This document shows positions 1-5,228 of a stretch of 5,228 bases of DNA, one piece after another. Below the pieces are notes generated by a model. The model had not been told where the DNA came from, searched no databases, and saw only the letters and a program-made list of their open reading frames with translations. Source of the DNA: Thermomonas sp. GTDB lineage: Bacteria; Pseudomonadota; Gammaproteobacteria; Xanthomonadales; Xanthomonadaceae. Within the stretch, counting starts at the first letter, position 1. Each line of letters starts with the position of its first letter. The translations under genes and the position numbers were made by a program. The stretch spans positions 1 through 5,228 of the forward strand of contig JANJSW010000259.1 of NCBI GenBank assembly GCA_024711415.1, read 5' to 3'.

Positions 1-547
1 TCTGTTCCATCCGGCGGATCTTCTTCTGCAGCTGCAGGATGCCGTACACCAGCGCCTCGGCGGTCGGCGGGCAGCCCGGCACGTACACGTCGACCGGGAC
101 CACGCGGTCGCAGCCACGCACCACCGAATAGGAGTAATGGTAGTAACCGCCGCCGTTGGCGCAGCTGCCCATCGAGATCACCCACTTGGGGTCGGGCATC
201 TGGTCATAGACCTTGCGCAGCGCCGGGGCCATCTTGTTGACCAGGGTACCGGCCACGATCATCACGTCGGATTGGCGCGGCGACGGGCGGAACACCACGC
301 CGTAGCGGTCCATGTCCAGGCGCGCCGCACCCGCCTGCATCATCTCCACCGCGCAGCAGGCCAGGCCGAAGGTCATCGGCCACATCGAACCGGTGCGCGC
401 CCAGTTCCACAGCGCGTCGAGGCTGGTGGTGACGTAGCCGTTCTGCAGCAGCGGGTTGTCGCCCTCGGGCCGCAGGATGTCATCCAGCCGCCCTTCCGGC
501 AGCGGGTTGCTGGCGGCTTCCAGAACTGATTGGACGATATTGCTCAT
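1..547 (-). CDS. nuoB: NADH-quinone oxidoreductase subunit B (3' end cut by window edge)
   Basis: NuoB is a peripheral-arm subunit of complex I. It carries the terminal 4Fe-4S cluster N2, which passes electrons to quinone at the cytoplasmic face of the inner membrane. Read on the minus strand from ATG at 547-545, the frame is open for 182 codons to the window edge. The family is usually about 184 residues in this group, so only a few codons and the stop are missing. The cluster ligands are all visible: the tandem Cys64-Cys65 in the [10 protein letters not shown] motif, Cys129 in [10 protein letters not shown] and Cys159 in [10 protein letters not shown]. An additional Cys146 (RGCDR) is, from memory of the family, normal in this clade. 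The start overlaps the nuoA stop by ATGA (547-544), which indicates translational coupling. nuoC and the rest of the operon should follow to the left. The frame is intact and the identification is secure. Confidence 0.97.
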   Translation of the reverse strand, partial: MSNIVQSVLEAASNPLPEGRLDDILRPEGDNPLLQNGYVTTSLDALWNWARTGSMWPMTFGLACCAVEMMQAGAARLDMDRYGVVFRPSPRQSDVMIVAGTLVNKMAPALRKVYDQMPDPKWVISMGSCANGGGYYHYSYSVVRGCDRVVPVDVYVPGCPPTAEALVYGILQLQKKIRRMEQ

Positions 548-900
548 TCCCACTCCAGCGCGCCGCGCTTCCACACGTACACGAAGCCGATCACCAGCAG
601 CGTGAGGAACACGCCCATCTCGATCAGGCCGAACACCCCCAGCTCGCGGAACACCACGGCCCAGGGGAAGACGAAGGCGATTTCCAGGTCGAACACGATG
701 AACAGGATCGCGACCAGGTAGTAGCGCACGTCGAACGGCATGCGCGCGTTCTCGAAGGCGCCGAAGCCGCACTCGTAGGGCGAGAGTTTTTCGCCGGAGG
801 GCCGCTTGGGACCGAGGACGTTGCCGACGATGATCAGGGCGATGCCGATCCCGGTGGCGACGATCAAAAACAGCAGGGTGGGCAGGTATTCGGCCAGCAC
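544..900 (-). CDS. nuoA: NADH-quinone oxidoreductase subunit A
   Basis: NuoA is a small membrane-arm subunit of proton-pumping complex I, located near the quinone site. The 118-residue product has three predicted transmembrane segments (about residues 5-29, 60-84 and 87-110). Between the first two is the conserved loop with YECGFG (Cys44) and MPFDVRYY, and TM2 contains the family's acidic FDLE motif (Asp71, Glu73). The start codon is GTG (900-898). It is preceded by an AGAGG ribosome-binding site at 910-906 with a 5-nt spacer. There is no ATG nearby in frame, and the product then begins as family members do ([10 protein letters not shown]). It is the first gene of the operon here: it ends in ATGA shared with nuoB, and upstream lies the divergent helicase promoter region. 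The length is typical and nothing is broken. Confidence 0.97.
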   Translation of the reverse strand: MLAEYLPTLLFLIVATGIGIALIIVGNVLGPKRPSGEKLSPYECGFGAFENARMPFDVRYYLVAILFIVFDLEIAFVFPWAVVFRELGVFGLIEMGVFLTLLVIGFVYVWKRGALEWE

Positions 901-905
901 GCTTG

Positions 906-910
906 CCTCT
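906..910 (-). promoter_or_regulatory. Ribosome-binding site that decides the nuoA GTG start
   Basis: The minus strand reads AGAGG here, five bases before the GTG at 900-898. It supports the non-ATG start of nuoA, which homology at the N-terminus also supports. Confidence 0.6.
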
Positions 911-931
911 TCTAGTTGTTCGTGGGCTTGC

Positions 932-946
932 CGGCCATGATGGCCG
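932..946. repeat. 15-bp perfect inverted repeat in the presumed nuo leader
   Basis: CGGCCAT and ATGGCCG form a perfect 7-bp inverted repeat around a single G at 939. As RNA it could fold as a CGGCC/GGCCG stem with a five-base loop. It lies 32 bases upstream of the nuoA start codon and downstream of the candidate nuo promoter, so it would be in the 5' leader of the operon mRNA. It could be an operator or a leader hairpin, or chance in GC-rich DNA. Confidence 0.4.
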
Positions 947-963
947 CTCGCTAACAGCCGCGC

Positions 964-969
964 ATTCTA
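964..969 (-). promoter_or_regulatory. Candidate -10 element of the nuo operon promoter
   Basis: The minus strand reads TAGAAT, five of six matches to the sigma-70 -10 consensus, 63 bases upstream of the nuoA GTG. No good -35 hexamer lies 16-18 bases upstream, where the sequence is GC-rich (GGCCGC at 17-bp spacing). The call therefore rests on the -10 alone. Transcription would start near 957 and give a leader of roughly 57 bases. Confidence 0.3.
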
Positions 970-1186
970 ACCGCCGGGATACCGCCGCGGCCATACCTTC
1001 ACGACCAAATGCACGCGAAGTGCGCACGATTTTGCACTCGGGCGCACCCGCAAGCGCACAGCCAAGAATCGTTCGCATCCGCGGCCGGCAAAATACCCGG
1101 ATCGATTTCCCAGGCCTCGCGCAGCCGCGTCCGCCACCCGCCCCGGGCATCTTGCGGATTGGAGCCCGTACTCGTGACATGGCGCG

Positions 1187-1192
1187 TACAAT
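1187..1192 (+). promoter_or_regulatory. Candidate -10 element of the helicase promoter
   Basis: TACAAT matches the sigma-70 -10 consensus at five of six positions and is 41 bases upstream of the helicase ATG. The -35 region at 17-bp spacing (GCCCGT, 1164-1169) is poor. TTGCGG at 1152-1157 looks like a -35 but is too far away (29 bp). Transcription would begin near 1199 and give a leader of about 35 bases. If this is the promoter, translation cannot start at the more distal ATG at 1009. Confidence 0.5.
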
Positions 1193-1225
1193 GCGTGCCC
1201 CCTTTACCTTCGGCGATTCCGCCCC

Positions 1226-1229
1226 AAGG
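1226..1229 (+). promoter_or_regulatory. Ribosome-binding site selecting the helicase start
   Basis: AAGG lies four bases before ATG 1234. It is short and close to the start, but it is the only Shine-Dalgarno-like run just ahead of the point where helicase homology begins. Confidence 0.5.
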
Positions 1230-1233
1230 CAAC

Positions 1234-3060
1234 ATGAGCGCCGACAACGCGACCCTGCTGTTCACCGACCTCGGCCTGCCCGAGACCCTGCTGGCCGCCC
1301 TGCGCGACGTCGGCTACGAGTCACCCTCGCCGATCCAGGCCGCGACCATCCCGCCGCTGCTGGAAGGCCGCGACGTGCTGGGCCAGGCCCAGACCGGCAC
1401 CGGCAAGACCGCCGCGTTCGCCCTGCCCGCGCTGTCGCGGCTCGACGCCCCAGCCGGCAAGCCGCAGGTGCTGGTACTGGCCCCGACCCGCGAGCTGGCG
1501 ATCCAGGTGGCGGAGGCGTTCCAGACCTATGCCAAGCACATCCCCGGCTTCCAGATCCTGCCGATCTACGGCGGCCAGGGCTACGGCCCGCAGCTGCACG
1601 CGCTCAAGCGCGGCGTGCACGTGGTGGTCGGCACCCCCGGCCGCGTCATCGACCACCTGGAGCGCGGCACGCTGGACCTGTCCTCGCTGCGCATGCTGGT
1701 GCTGGACGAGGCCGACGAAATGCTGCGGATGGGCTTCATCGACGACGTCGAAGCCATCCTCAAGAAGACGCCCGAGACCCGCCAGGTGGCGCTGTTCTCC
1801 GCCACCATGCCGGCGCCGATCAAGCGGATCGCCCAGACCTACCTGAAAGACCCGGTGGAAATCGCCATCAAGGCGCAGACCACCACCGCCGCCAGCATCC
1901 GCCAGCGCTACTGGATGGTCAGCGGCGTCAACAAACTGGACGCGCTGACCCGGATCATGGAGGCCGAGCCGTTCGACGCCATGATCATCTTCGCGCGTAC
2001 CAAGCTGGGTACCGACGAACTGGCCGAAAAGCTGGCGGCGCGCGGTTTCAGCGCCGCGGCGATCAATGGCGACGTGGAACAGAAAACCCGCGAGCGCACC
2101 ATCCAGCGCCTGAAGGAAGGCCAGATCGACGTGCTGGTGGCCACCGACGTGGCCGCGCGCGGGCTGGACGTGGAGCGGATCAGCCACGTGCTCAATTACG
2201 ACATCCCCTACGACACCGAGAGCTACGTCCACCGCATCGGCCGCACCGGCCGCGCCGGCCGCAGCGGCGAGGCGATCCTGTTCGTTGCCCCGCGCGAGCG
2301 CGGCATGCTGGGCGCGATCGAGCGCGCCACCCGGCAGAAGATCGAGCAGATGAACCTGCCCAGCGTGGACGCGGTGAACGAGCGCCGCGTGGCGAAATTC
2401 CTCGACAAGATCGACACTGCCCTGGGCAGCGACGACCTGTCGGTGTTCCGCGGCCTGGTGGAGCGCTACGAGCAGGAAAAGAACGTGCCGGCGGTGGAGA
2501 TCGCCGCGGCGCTGGCCAAGCTGGTGCAGGGCAAGACGCCGTTGCTGCTGCCCAAACCGGCCGTGCCGGAAAAACCCTTCATCGCAGGCGAAGGCCGCCC
2601 GCAGCGGAGCGAGCGCCCCGCGCGCGAGCCGCGTGAACGCACCCCGCGCGAGCCGCTGCCGGCCGACGTGGGCATGCGCACGTACCGCATCGAGGTGGGC
2701 TACCAGCACGGCGCGCAGCCGGGGCATATCGTCGGCGCGATCGCCAACGAGGCGGACCTGGAATCGCGCTACATCGGCCGCATCGACATCCGCGATGATT
2801 ACACCCTGGTCGACCTGCCCGAGGGGATGCCGCCGGAGCTGCTGGAACACCTGCAACAGGTGCGGGTGGCAAGCAAGCCGCTGCGGATGAAGCCGGCCAG
2901 CGACGCCGATATCGATGCACCGAAGCGCAAGCGCAGCTTCGGTCCGCCGCGCGACGGCGACCGCCCCGGTGGTCCGCGCAAACCCGGCGGGTTCAAGCCT
3001 GGCGGATTCAAGCCCGGCGGCCACAAGCCTGGCGGATTCAAGCCGCGCGGGCCGCGCTGA
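1234..3060 (+). CDS. deaD: DEAD-box ATP-dependent RNA helicase, CsdA/DeaD type
   Basis: An ATP-driven RNA duplex unwinder. The CsdA/DeaD family acts in the cytoplasm on ribosome assembly and mRNA decay, especially in the cold. The 608-residue product (E. coli DeaD is 629) has every core motif: Q motif with Phe10 and Gln35, motif I AQTGTGKT (52-59), Ia PTRELA (84-89), Ib TPGR (134-137), II DEAD (158-161), III SAT (189-191), V ARGLDV (308-313) and [13 protein letters not shown] (333-343). Residues about 482-553 match the DbpA/CsdA RNA-binding domain ([28 protein letters not shown]). The CsdA-like wording here, including the SRYIGRIDI stretch, favours DeaD over DbpA or RhlE. The tail is basic and ends in KPGG[F/H] repeats (583-602). 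ATG 1234 is chosen because the family begins there, it has an RBS, and the promoter candidate lies just upstream. The oxidoreductase gene follows after 30 bases. Confidence 0.95.
   Translation: MSADNATLLFTDLGLPETLLAALRDVGYESPSPIQAATIPPLLEGRDVLGQAQTGTGKTAAFALPALSRLDAPAGKPQVLVLAPTRELAIQVAEAFQTYAKHIPGFQILPIYGGQGYGPQLHALKRGVHVVVGTPGRVIDHLERGTLDLSSLRMLVLDEADEMLRMGFIDDVEAILKKTPETRQVALFSATMPAPIKRIAQTYLKDPVEIAIKAQTTTAASIRQRYWMVSGVNKLDALTRIMEAEPFDAMIIFARTKLGTDELAEKLAARGFSAAAINGDVEQKTRERTIQRLKEGQIDVLVATDVAARGLDVERISHVLNYDIPYDTESYVHRIGRTGRAGRSGEAILFVAPRERGMLGAIERATRQKIEQMNLPSVDAVNERRVAKFLDKIDTALGSDDLSVFRGLVERYEQEKNVPAVEIAAALAKLVQGKTPLLLPKPAVPEKPFIAGEGRPQRSERPAREPRERTPREPLPADVGMRTYRIEVGYQHGAQPGHIVGAIANEADLESRYIGRIDIRDDYTLVDLPEGMPPELLEHLQQVRVASKPLRMKPASDADIDAPKRKRSFGPPRDGDRPGGPRKPGGFKPGGFKPGGHKPGGFKPRGPR
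2980..3039 (+). repeat. 15-bp tandem repeat encoding KPGG[F/H], four copies
   Basis: Four in-frame 15-bp units encode [15 protein letters not shown] and KPGGF (helicase residues 583-602), followed by a degenerate KPRGPR end. Units 2 (2995-3009) and 4 (3025-3039) are identical (AAGCCTGGCGGATTC). Unit 1 differs from them at three positions and unit 3 at four. The pattern suggests local duplication within a disordered, basic, Gly-rich RNA-binding tail comparable to RGG tails. Confidence 0.85.
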
Positions 3061-3090
3061 TCGCCCACTTGCAGCCCTGATCGTCCGCGG

Positions 3091-4290
3091 ATGACGCCTG
3101 CATCCCACCACGATGCCGTCGTCATCGGTGCCGGCGCCGCCGGCCTGATGTGCGCGCTGGCGGCAGGCCGGCGCGGGCTGCGCGTGCTCGTCGTCGACCA
3201 CGCCAACAAGGTCGGCAAGAAGATCCTGATGTCCGGCGGCGGGCGCTGCAATTTCACCAATACCGGCACCACGCCCGCCAACTACCTGTCGGCCAACCCG
3301 CACTTCTGCAAGTCGGCGCTGGCTCGCTACACGCCCTGGCACTTCATCGAGCTGGTGGAGCGGCACCGCATCGCCTACCACGAGAAAGAGCTGGGCCAGC
3401 TGTTTTGCGACGAGTCCTCCAAGCAGATCGTGGCGATGCTGCTGGCCGAATGCGCCGACGCGGGGGTGGAGATCCGCACCCATTGCGCCATCGAGCGGGT
3501 GGAACACACCGACGCCGGCCGCTTCCGCCTGGATACCGCGCAGGGGCGCTTCGAGGCCGCCTCGCTGGTGGTGGCCAGCGGTGGCCTGTCGATCCCAAGC
3601 ATGGGCGCCAGCGGCTTCGGATATCAGTTGGCACAGCAGTTCGGCCACGCGGTGCTGCCGACGCGTGCCGGACTCGTGCCCCTGACCCTGAGCGGCAAGC
3701 ATGCAGAGCGGCTGCACGACCTGGCCGGCGTGGCGCTGCCGGTGGAAGCCCGCTGCAATGGCGCCAGCTTCCGCAACTTCATGCTGGTCACCCACCGCGG
3801 CATCAGCGGCCCTGCAATCCTGCAGATCTCCAACTACTGGCAGCCCGGCGACGATCTGCGCCTGGACCTGCTGCCCGGCACCGACATCGATGCGCTGTTG
3901 CGCGACTGGCAGCGGCAACGCCGCGATTCGGAACTGAAGACGCTGCTGGCCGAGGTGCTGCCAAAGCGCTTCGCCCAGCGGCTGTGCGAGCACTGGGTCG
4001 GCAGCAAGCCGCTGCGCCAGTACACCCCGCGCGAACTGGACGGCATCGCCGCGCTCCTGCGCGACTGGCCGCTGGTAGCCAGCGGTAGCGAAGGCTATCG
4101 GACTGCCGAGGTGACCTTGGGCGGCGTGGACACCGACGGGATTTCCTCCACCACGATGATGTCGAAGGCCTTGGCGGGGCTGTACTTCGTCGGCGAGGTG
4201 GTGGATGTCACCGGCTGGCTGGGCGGCTACAACTTCCAGTGGGCCTGGGCCTCCGGCCACGCGGCCGGACAGGCGCTGGGCGGGCCCTGA
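3091..4290 (+). CDS. HI0933/BaiN-family NAD(P)/FAD-dependent oxidoreductase
   Basis: A soluble flavoprotein of the HI0933-like family (E. coli YhiN, clostridial BaiN). The physiological substrate in proteobacteria is not established. The 399-residue length is normal. The N-terminal Rossmann dinucleotide fold has GAGAAG (13-18) with Asp36 at the end of the second strand. It is followed by the family signature VGKKILMSGGGRCNFTN (41-57), the middle motif ASGGLSIPSMGASGFGY (162-178), THRGISGPAILQIS (234-247), and the C-terminal FAD-binding block with AEVTLGGV (339-346) and GEVVDVTGWLGGYNFQWAWA (368-387). These C-terminal words fit the general HI0933 group, not the PP_4765 subgroup. ATG 3091 puts the Rossmann motif at the usual distance from the N-terminus, though the RBS is weak (only CCGCGG just upstream). 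The 30-bp gap after the helicase stop has no visible promoter or terminator, so the two are probably co-transcribed. A bile-acid role as in BaiN should not be assumed. Confidence 0.92.
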   Translation: MTPASHHDAVVIGAGAAGLMCALAAGRRGLRVLVVDHANKVGKKILMSGGGRCNFTNTGTTPANYLSANPHFCKSALARYTPWHFIELVERHRIAYHEKELGQLFCDESSKQIVAMLLAECADAGVEIRTHCAIERVEHTDAGRFRLDTAQGRFEAASLVVASGGLSIPSMGASGFGYQLAQQFGHAVLPTRAGLVPLTLSGKHAERLHDLAGVALPVEARCNGASFRNFMLVTHRGISGPAILQISNYWQPGDDLRLDLLPGTDIDALLRDWQRQRRDSELKTLLAEVLPKRFAQRLCEHWVGSKPLRQYTPRELDGIAALLRDWPLVASGSEGYRTAEVTLGGVDTDGISSTTMMSKALAGLYFVGEVVDVTGWLGGYNFQWAWASGHAAGQALGGP

Positions 4291-4309
4291 GGCGGACGCG
4301 GCTCCGCCT
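4290..4309. terminator. Hairpin between convergent genes, possible bidirectional terminator
   Basis: AGGCGGA (4290-4296) and TCCGCCT (4303-4309) form a perfect 7-bp stem with a six-base loop. It lies between the oxidoreductase stop (4288-4290) and the stop of the small gene on the other strand (4315-4313). There is no T-tract on either side, so it is not a classical intrinsic terminator. It may act with Rho, protect 3' ends, or be inert. Confidence 0.35.
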
Positions 4310-4312
4310 GAG

Positions 4313-4471
4313 TCAGATGAAGGGCACCAGCGGCAGCCCCAGCCAGGGATGCACCAGCCACCACAGGCCCACCACCGCGGCCAACCACAGCAGCAGTTTG
4401 ACCAGCGCGCCGGCGACCTTCAGCGCCAGCCACACGCCCAGCACCACCAGCACGATCGCGATCCAGTTCAT
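4313..4471 (-). CDS. Small Trp-rich membrane protein, 52 aa, coupled to trhO
   Basis: This is a short hydrophobic protein I cannot assign to a named family. ATG at 4471-4469 overlaps the trhO stop by ATGA (4471-4468). A GGGAG ribosome-binding site inside the trhO end (4483-4479) has a 7-nt spacer, so translation is probably coupled. The 52 residues begin MNWIAIVLVVLGVWLALKV and are almost entirely hydrophobic. Lys18 and Lys25 separate two possible membrane segments (about 3-17 and 26-40). Six Trp occur (3, 14, 29, 37, 38, 43), several near predicted membrane edges. No Cys and no acidic residue is present. I recall similar short hydrophobic ORFs in related genomes, but this could not be checked. 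The good start signals and clean membrane profile argue for a real gene, and its function is unknown. Confidence 0.65.
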   Translation of the reverse strand: MNWIAIVLVVLGVWLALKVAGALVKLLLWLAAVVGLWWLVHPWLGLPLVPFI

Positions 4472-5223
4472 GCGGCTTCTCCCGCCGCCGACATCGGCCG
4501 CAGCTGCGGATCCAGCGCCACCCGCTCGTCGAACACGAAACAGCCGCCCGCATAGCCCATGCCGCCCACCTGCTCGAAATACCCAAGGATGCCGTCATCC
4601 AACTGCAGCACGTTGTCCATGCCGTCGGCGCGCAGCCACAGCGCGGCCTTCTCGCAGCGGATCCCGCCGGTGCAGAAGCTGACCACCGCCGCATCGCGCA
4701 ACGCCTCGCGATGCGGAGCCAGCGCCGCCGGCAGGTCGGTGAACCGGTCGATGGGCAGGGTCAACGCGCTTTCGAAGGTGCCGTATGCGACCTCCTGTTG
4801 GTTGCGCGTGTCCAACAGGACGAGCCGGCGCCCGGCATCATCGCGGCCGCCCTGCGCGATCCAGCGCGCCAGCGTGGCCGGGGCCACCGTCGGCGCGCGC
4901 TCGCCAACTTGCAGCGGCGAGGCCGCCTCGCGCCGGAACGTGATGATTTCGGCCTTGCGCTTCACCTTCAGCCGCGCAAACGGTACCGCCTCGCTCCAGC
5001 TTTCCTTGGCATGCAGCGCGGCGAAACGCGCATCGCTACGCAGCCAAGCCAGGAAACCGCGCAACGGCGCTTCGGCGCCGGCCAGGAACAGGTTCAGGCC
5101 TTCCGGCGTCACCAGCATGGTGCCCCGCAGCCCTGCTGCCTCGGCCTGCGCGCGCAGGCGCGCGGCGAGCGCATCGGCATCGTCGATGGCCACGAACAGA
5201 TAGGCGGCGATGTTGAGGATCAT
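4468..5223 (-). CDS. trhO: tRNA uridine(34) hydroxylase, rhodanese family (short form)
   Basis: TrhO (formerly YceA, UPF0176) installs 5-hydroxyuridine at wobble position 34 of certain tRNAs, the first step towards cmo5U/mo5U. The 251-residue product has the N-terminal acylphosphatase-like domain (NIAAYLFVAI; GTMLVTPEGLNLFLAG, 34-49) and a conserved linker (KVKRKAEIITF, 87-97). The rhodanese domain follows with LLDTRNQQEVAYGTFESA (136-153) and the active-site loop CTGGIRCEKA (184-193), catalytic Cys184 plus Cys190. The GGCFVFDERVAL motif (226-237) closes the core. E. coli TrhO is about 350 residues with a Cys-rich C-terminal extension. Here the protein stops soon after FVFDERVAL, as in short family members, and the end is a clean stop used for coupling to the next gene. 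ATG 5223 gives a typical short-form N-terminus, but only five bases upstream are visible, so an RBS cannot be judged. Older annotation would call it a sulfurtransferase. Confidence 0.92.
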   Translation of the reverse strand: MILNIAAYLFVAIDDADALAARLRAQAEAAGLRGTMLVTPEGLNLFLAGAEAPLRGFLAWLRSDARFAALHAKESWSEAVPFARLKVKRKAEIITFRREAASPLQVGERAPTVAPATLARWIAQGGRDDAGRRLVLLDTRNQQEVAYGTFESALTLPIDRFTDLPAALAPHREALRDAAVVSFCTGGIRCEKAALWLRADGMDNVLQLDDGILGYFEQVGGMGYAGGCFVFDERVALDPQLRPMSAAGEAA

Positions 5224-5228
5224 GCGAA

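Larger units (their letters stand above)
901..1233. other. Divergent intergenic region between nuoA and the helicase gene
   Basis: These 333 bases separate two divergent genes. The plus-strand frame of the helicase stays open from an ATG at 1009, but that extension has no family resemblance and runs across the helicase's own promoter. No tRNA cloverleaf or further gene was seen. Contents are the nuo leader with its inverted repeat (932-946), candidate -10 elements for both directions, an 8-bp palindrome GTGCGCAC at 1020-1027, and three copies of GCGCAC (1022, 1042, 1054). Confidence 0.7.

Noticed and set aside
137..529. A 130-codon plus-strand frame opposite nuoB
   Set aside because: It is antisense to nuoB, which carries all its cluster ligands in the other strand, and its His/Arg-rich product has no domain features.
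1021..1037. Sigma-54-like -24/-12 element (GCACG followed by TTGCA)
   Set aside because: The conserved GG of the -24 box is CG, and the spacing to the GC of the -12 box is one base short, which sigma-54 promoters do not tolerate.
1152..1157. TTGCGG as the -35 partner of the helicase -10
   Set aside because: The spacer to TACAAT would be 29 bases, far outside the 16-18 range.
1009..1233. A 75-codon N-terminal extension of the helicase from ATG 1009
   Set aside because: The frame is open but the extension has no family resemblance, covers the likely promoter (TACAAT 1187-1192), and the canonical N-terminus begins at ATG 1234 with an RBS.
903..2636. A 577-codon plus-strand frame overlapping the helicase start
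   Set aside because: The translation is Arg/Ala/Pro-rich and without motifs, and the helicase frame in the same region has every DEAD-box motif. It is a GC-driven shadow.
1321..4260. A 979-codon open frame on the minus strand, antisense to the helicase and oxidoreductase genes
   Set aside because: It crosses two recognisable genes and their junction, and its product is low-complexity (rich in Ala, Gly, Arg, His, Gln) with no recognisable domain. High third-position GC removes stop codons from one antisense frame, which explains its length.
4559..5203. A 214-codon plus-strand frame opposite trhO
   Set aside because: It is Ser/Arg/Ala-rich, antisense to the intact trhO frame and without motifs, as expected of a shadow frame.

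Overview
This is a GC-rich chromosomal window with long housekeeping genes, and no mobile element, CRISPR array, rRNA or tRNA was seen. The sequences of NuoA and NuoB, the wording of the helicase and the codon bias suggest a gammaproteobacterium of the Xanthomonadaceae/Lysobacteraceae (Xanthomonas, Stenotrophomonas, Lysobacter or Luteimonas type). That placement is inference from remembered family sequences, not from a search.

Layout. Positions 1-900 carry, on the minus strand, the start of a respiratory complex I operon: nuoA (GTG start, 118 aa) followed by nuoB, coupled by an ATGA stop/start overlap. nuoB lacks only its last few codons, which lie past the left edge. Positions 901-1233 are a divergent intergenic region. 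It holds a probable promoter for the helicase (TACAAT near 1187), a weaker candidate nuo promoter (TAGAAT, minus strand, near 964-969), and a 15-bp perfect inverted repeat in the presumed nuo leader. Positions 1234-3060 encode a full-length CsdA/DeaD-type DEAD-box RNA helicase whose C-terminus ends in a KPGG[F/H] tandem repeat. Thirty bases later comes a complete HI0933/BaiN-type FAD-dependent oxidoreductase (3091-4290), probably co-transcribed with it. On the opposite strand, converging on this pair, are trhO (5223-4468), a rhodanese-fold tRNA uridine hydroxylase, and a 52-codon hydrophobic, Trp-rich small protein (4471-4313). The small gene overlaps the trhO stop by ATGA. A 7-bp-stem hairpin lies in the gap between the convergent genes.

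How the genes relate. NuoA/NuoB belong to the proton-pumping NADH:quinone oxidoreductase at the inner membrane. The helicase (RNA remodelling, ribosome assembly) and TrhO (wobble uridine 5-hydroxylation) both serve RNA and translation, but they sit in different transcription units and nothing in the sequence links them mechanistically. I found no convincing undescribed multi-gene system. The points most worth a second look are the unannotated 52-aa membrane protein coupled to trhO, the repeat tail of the helicase, the short form of TrhO, and the gene arrangement upstream of nuoA.
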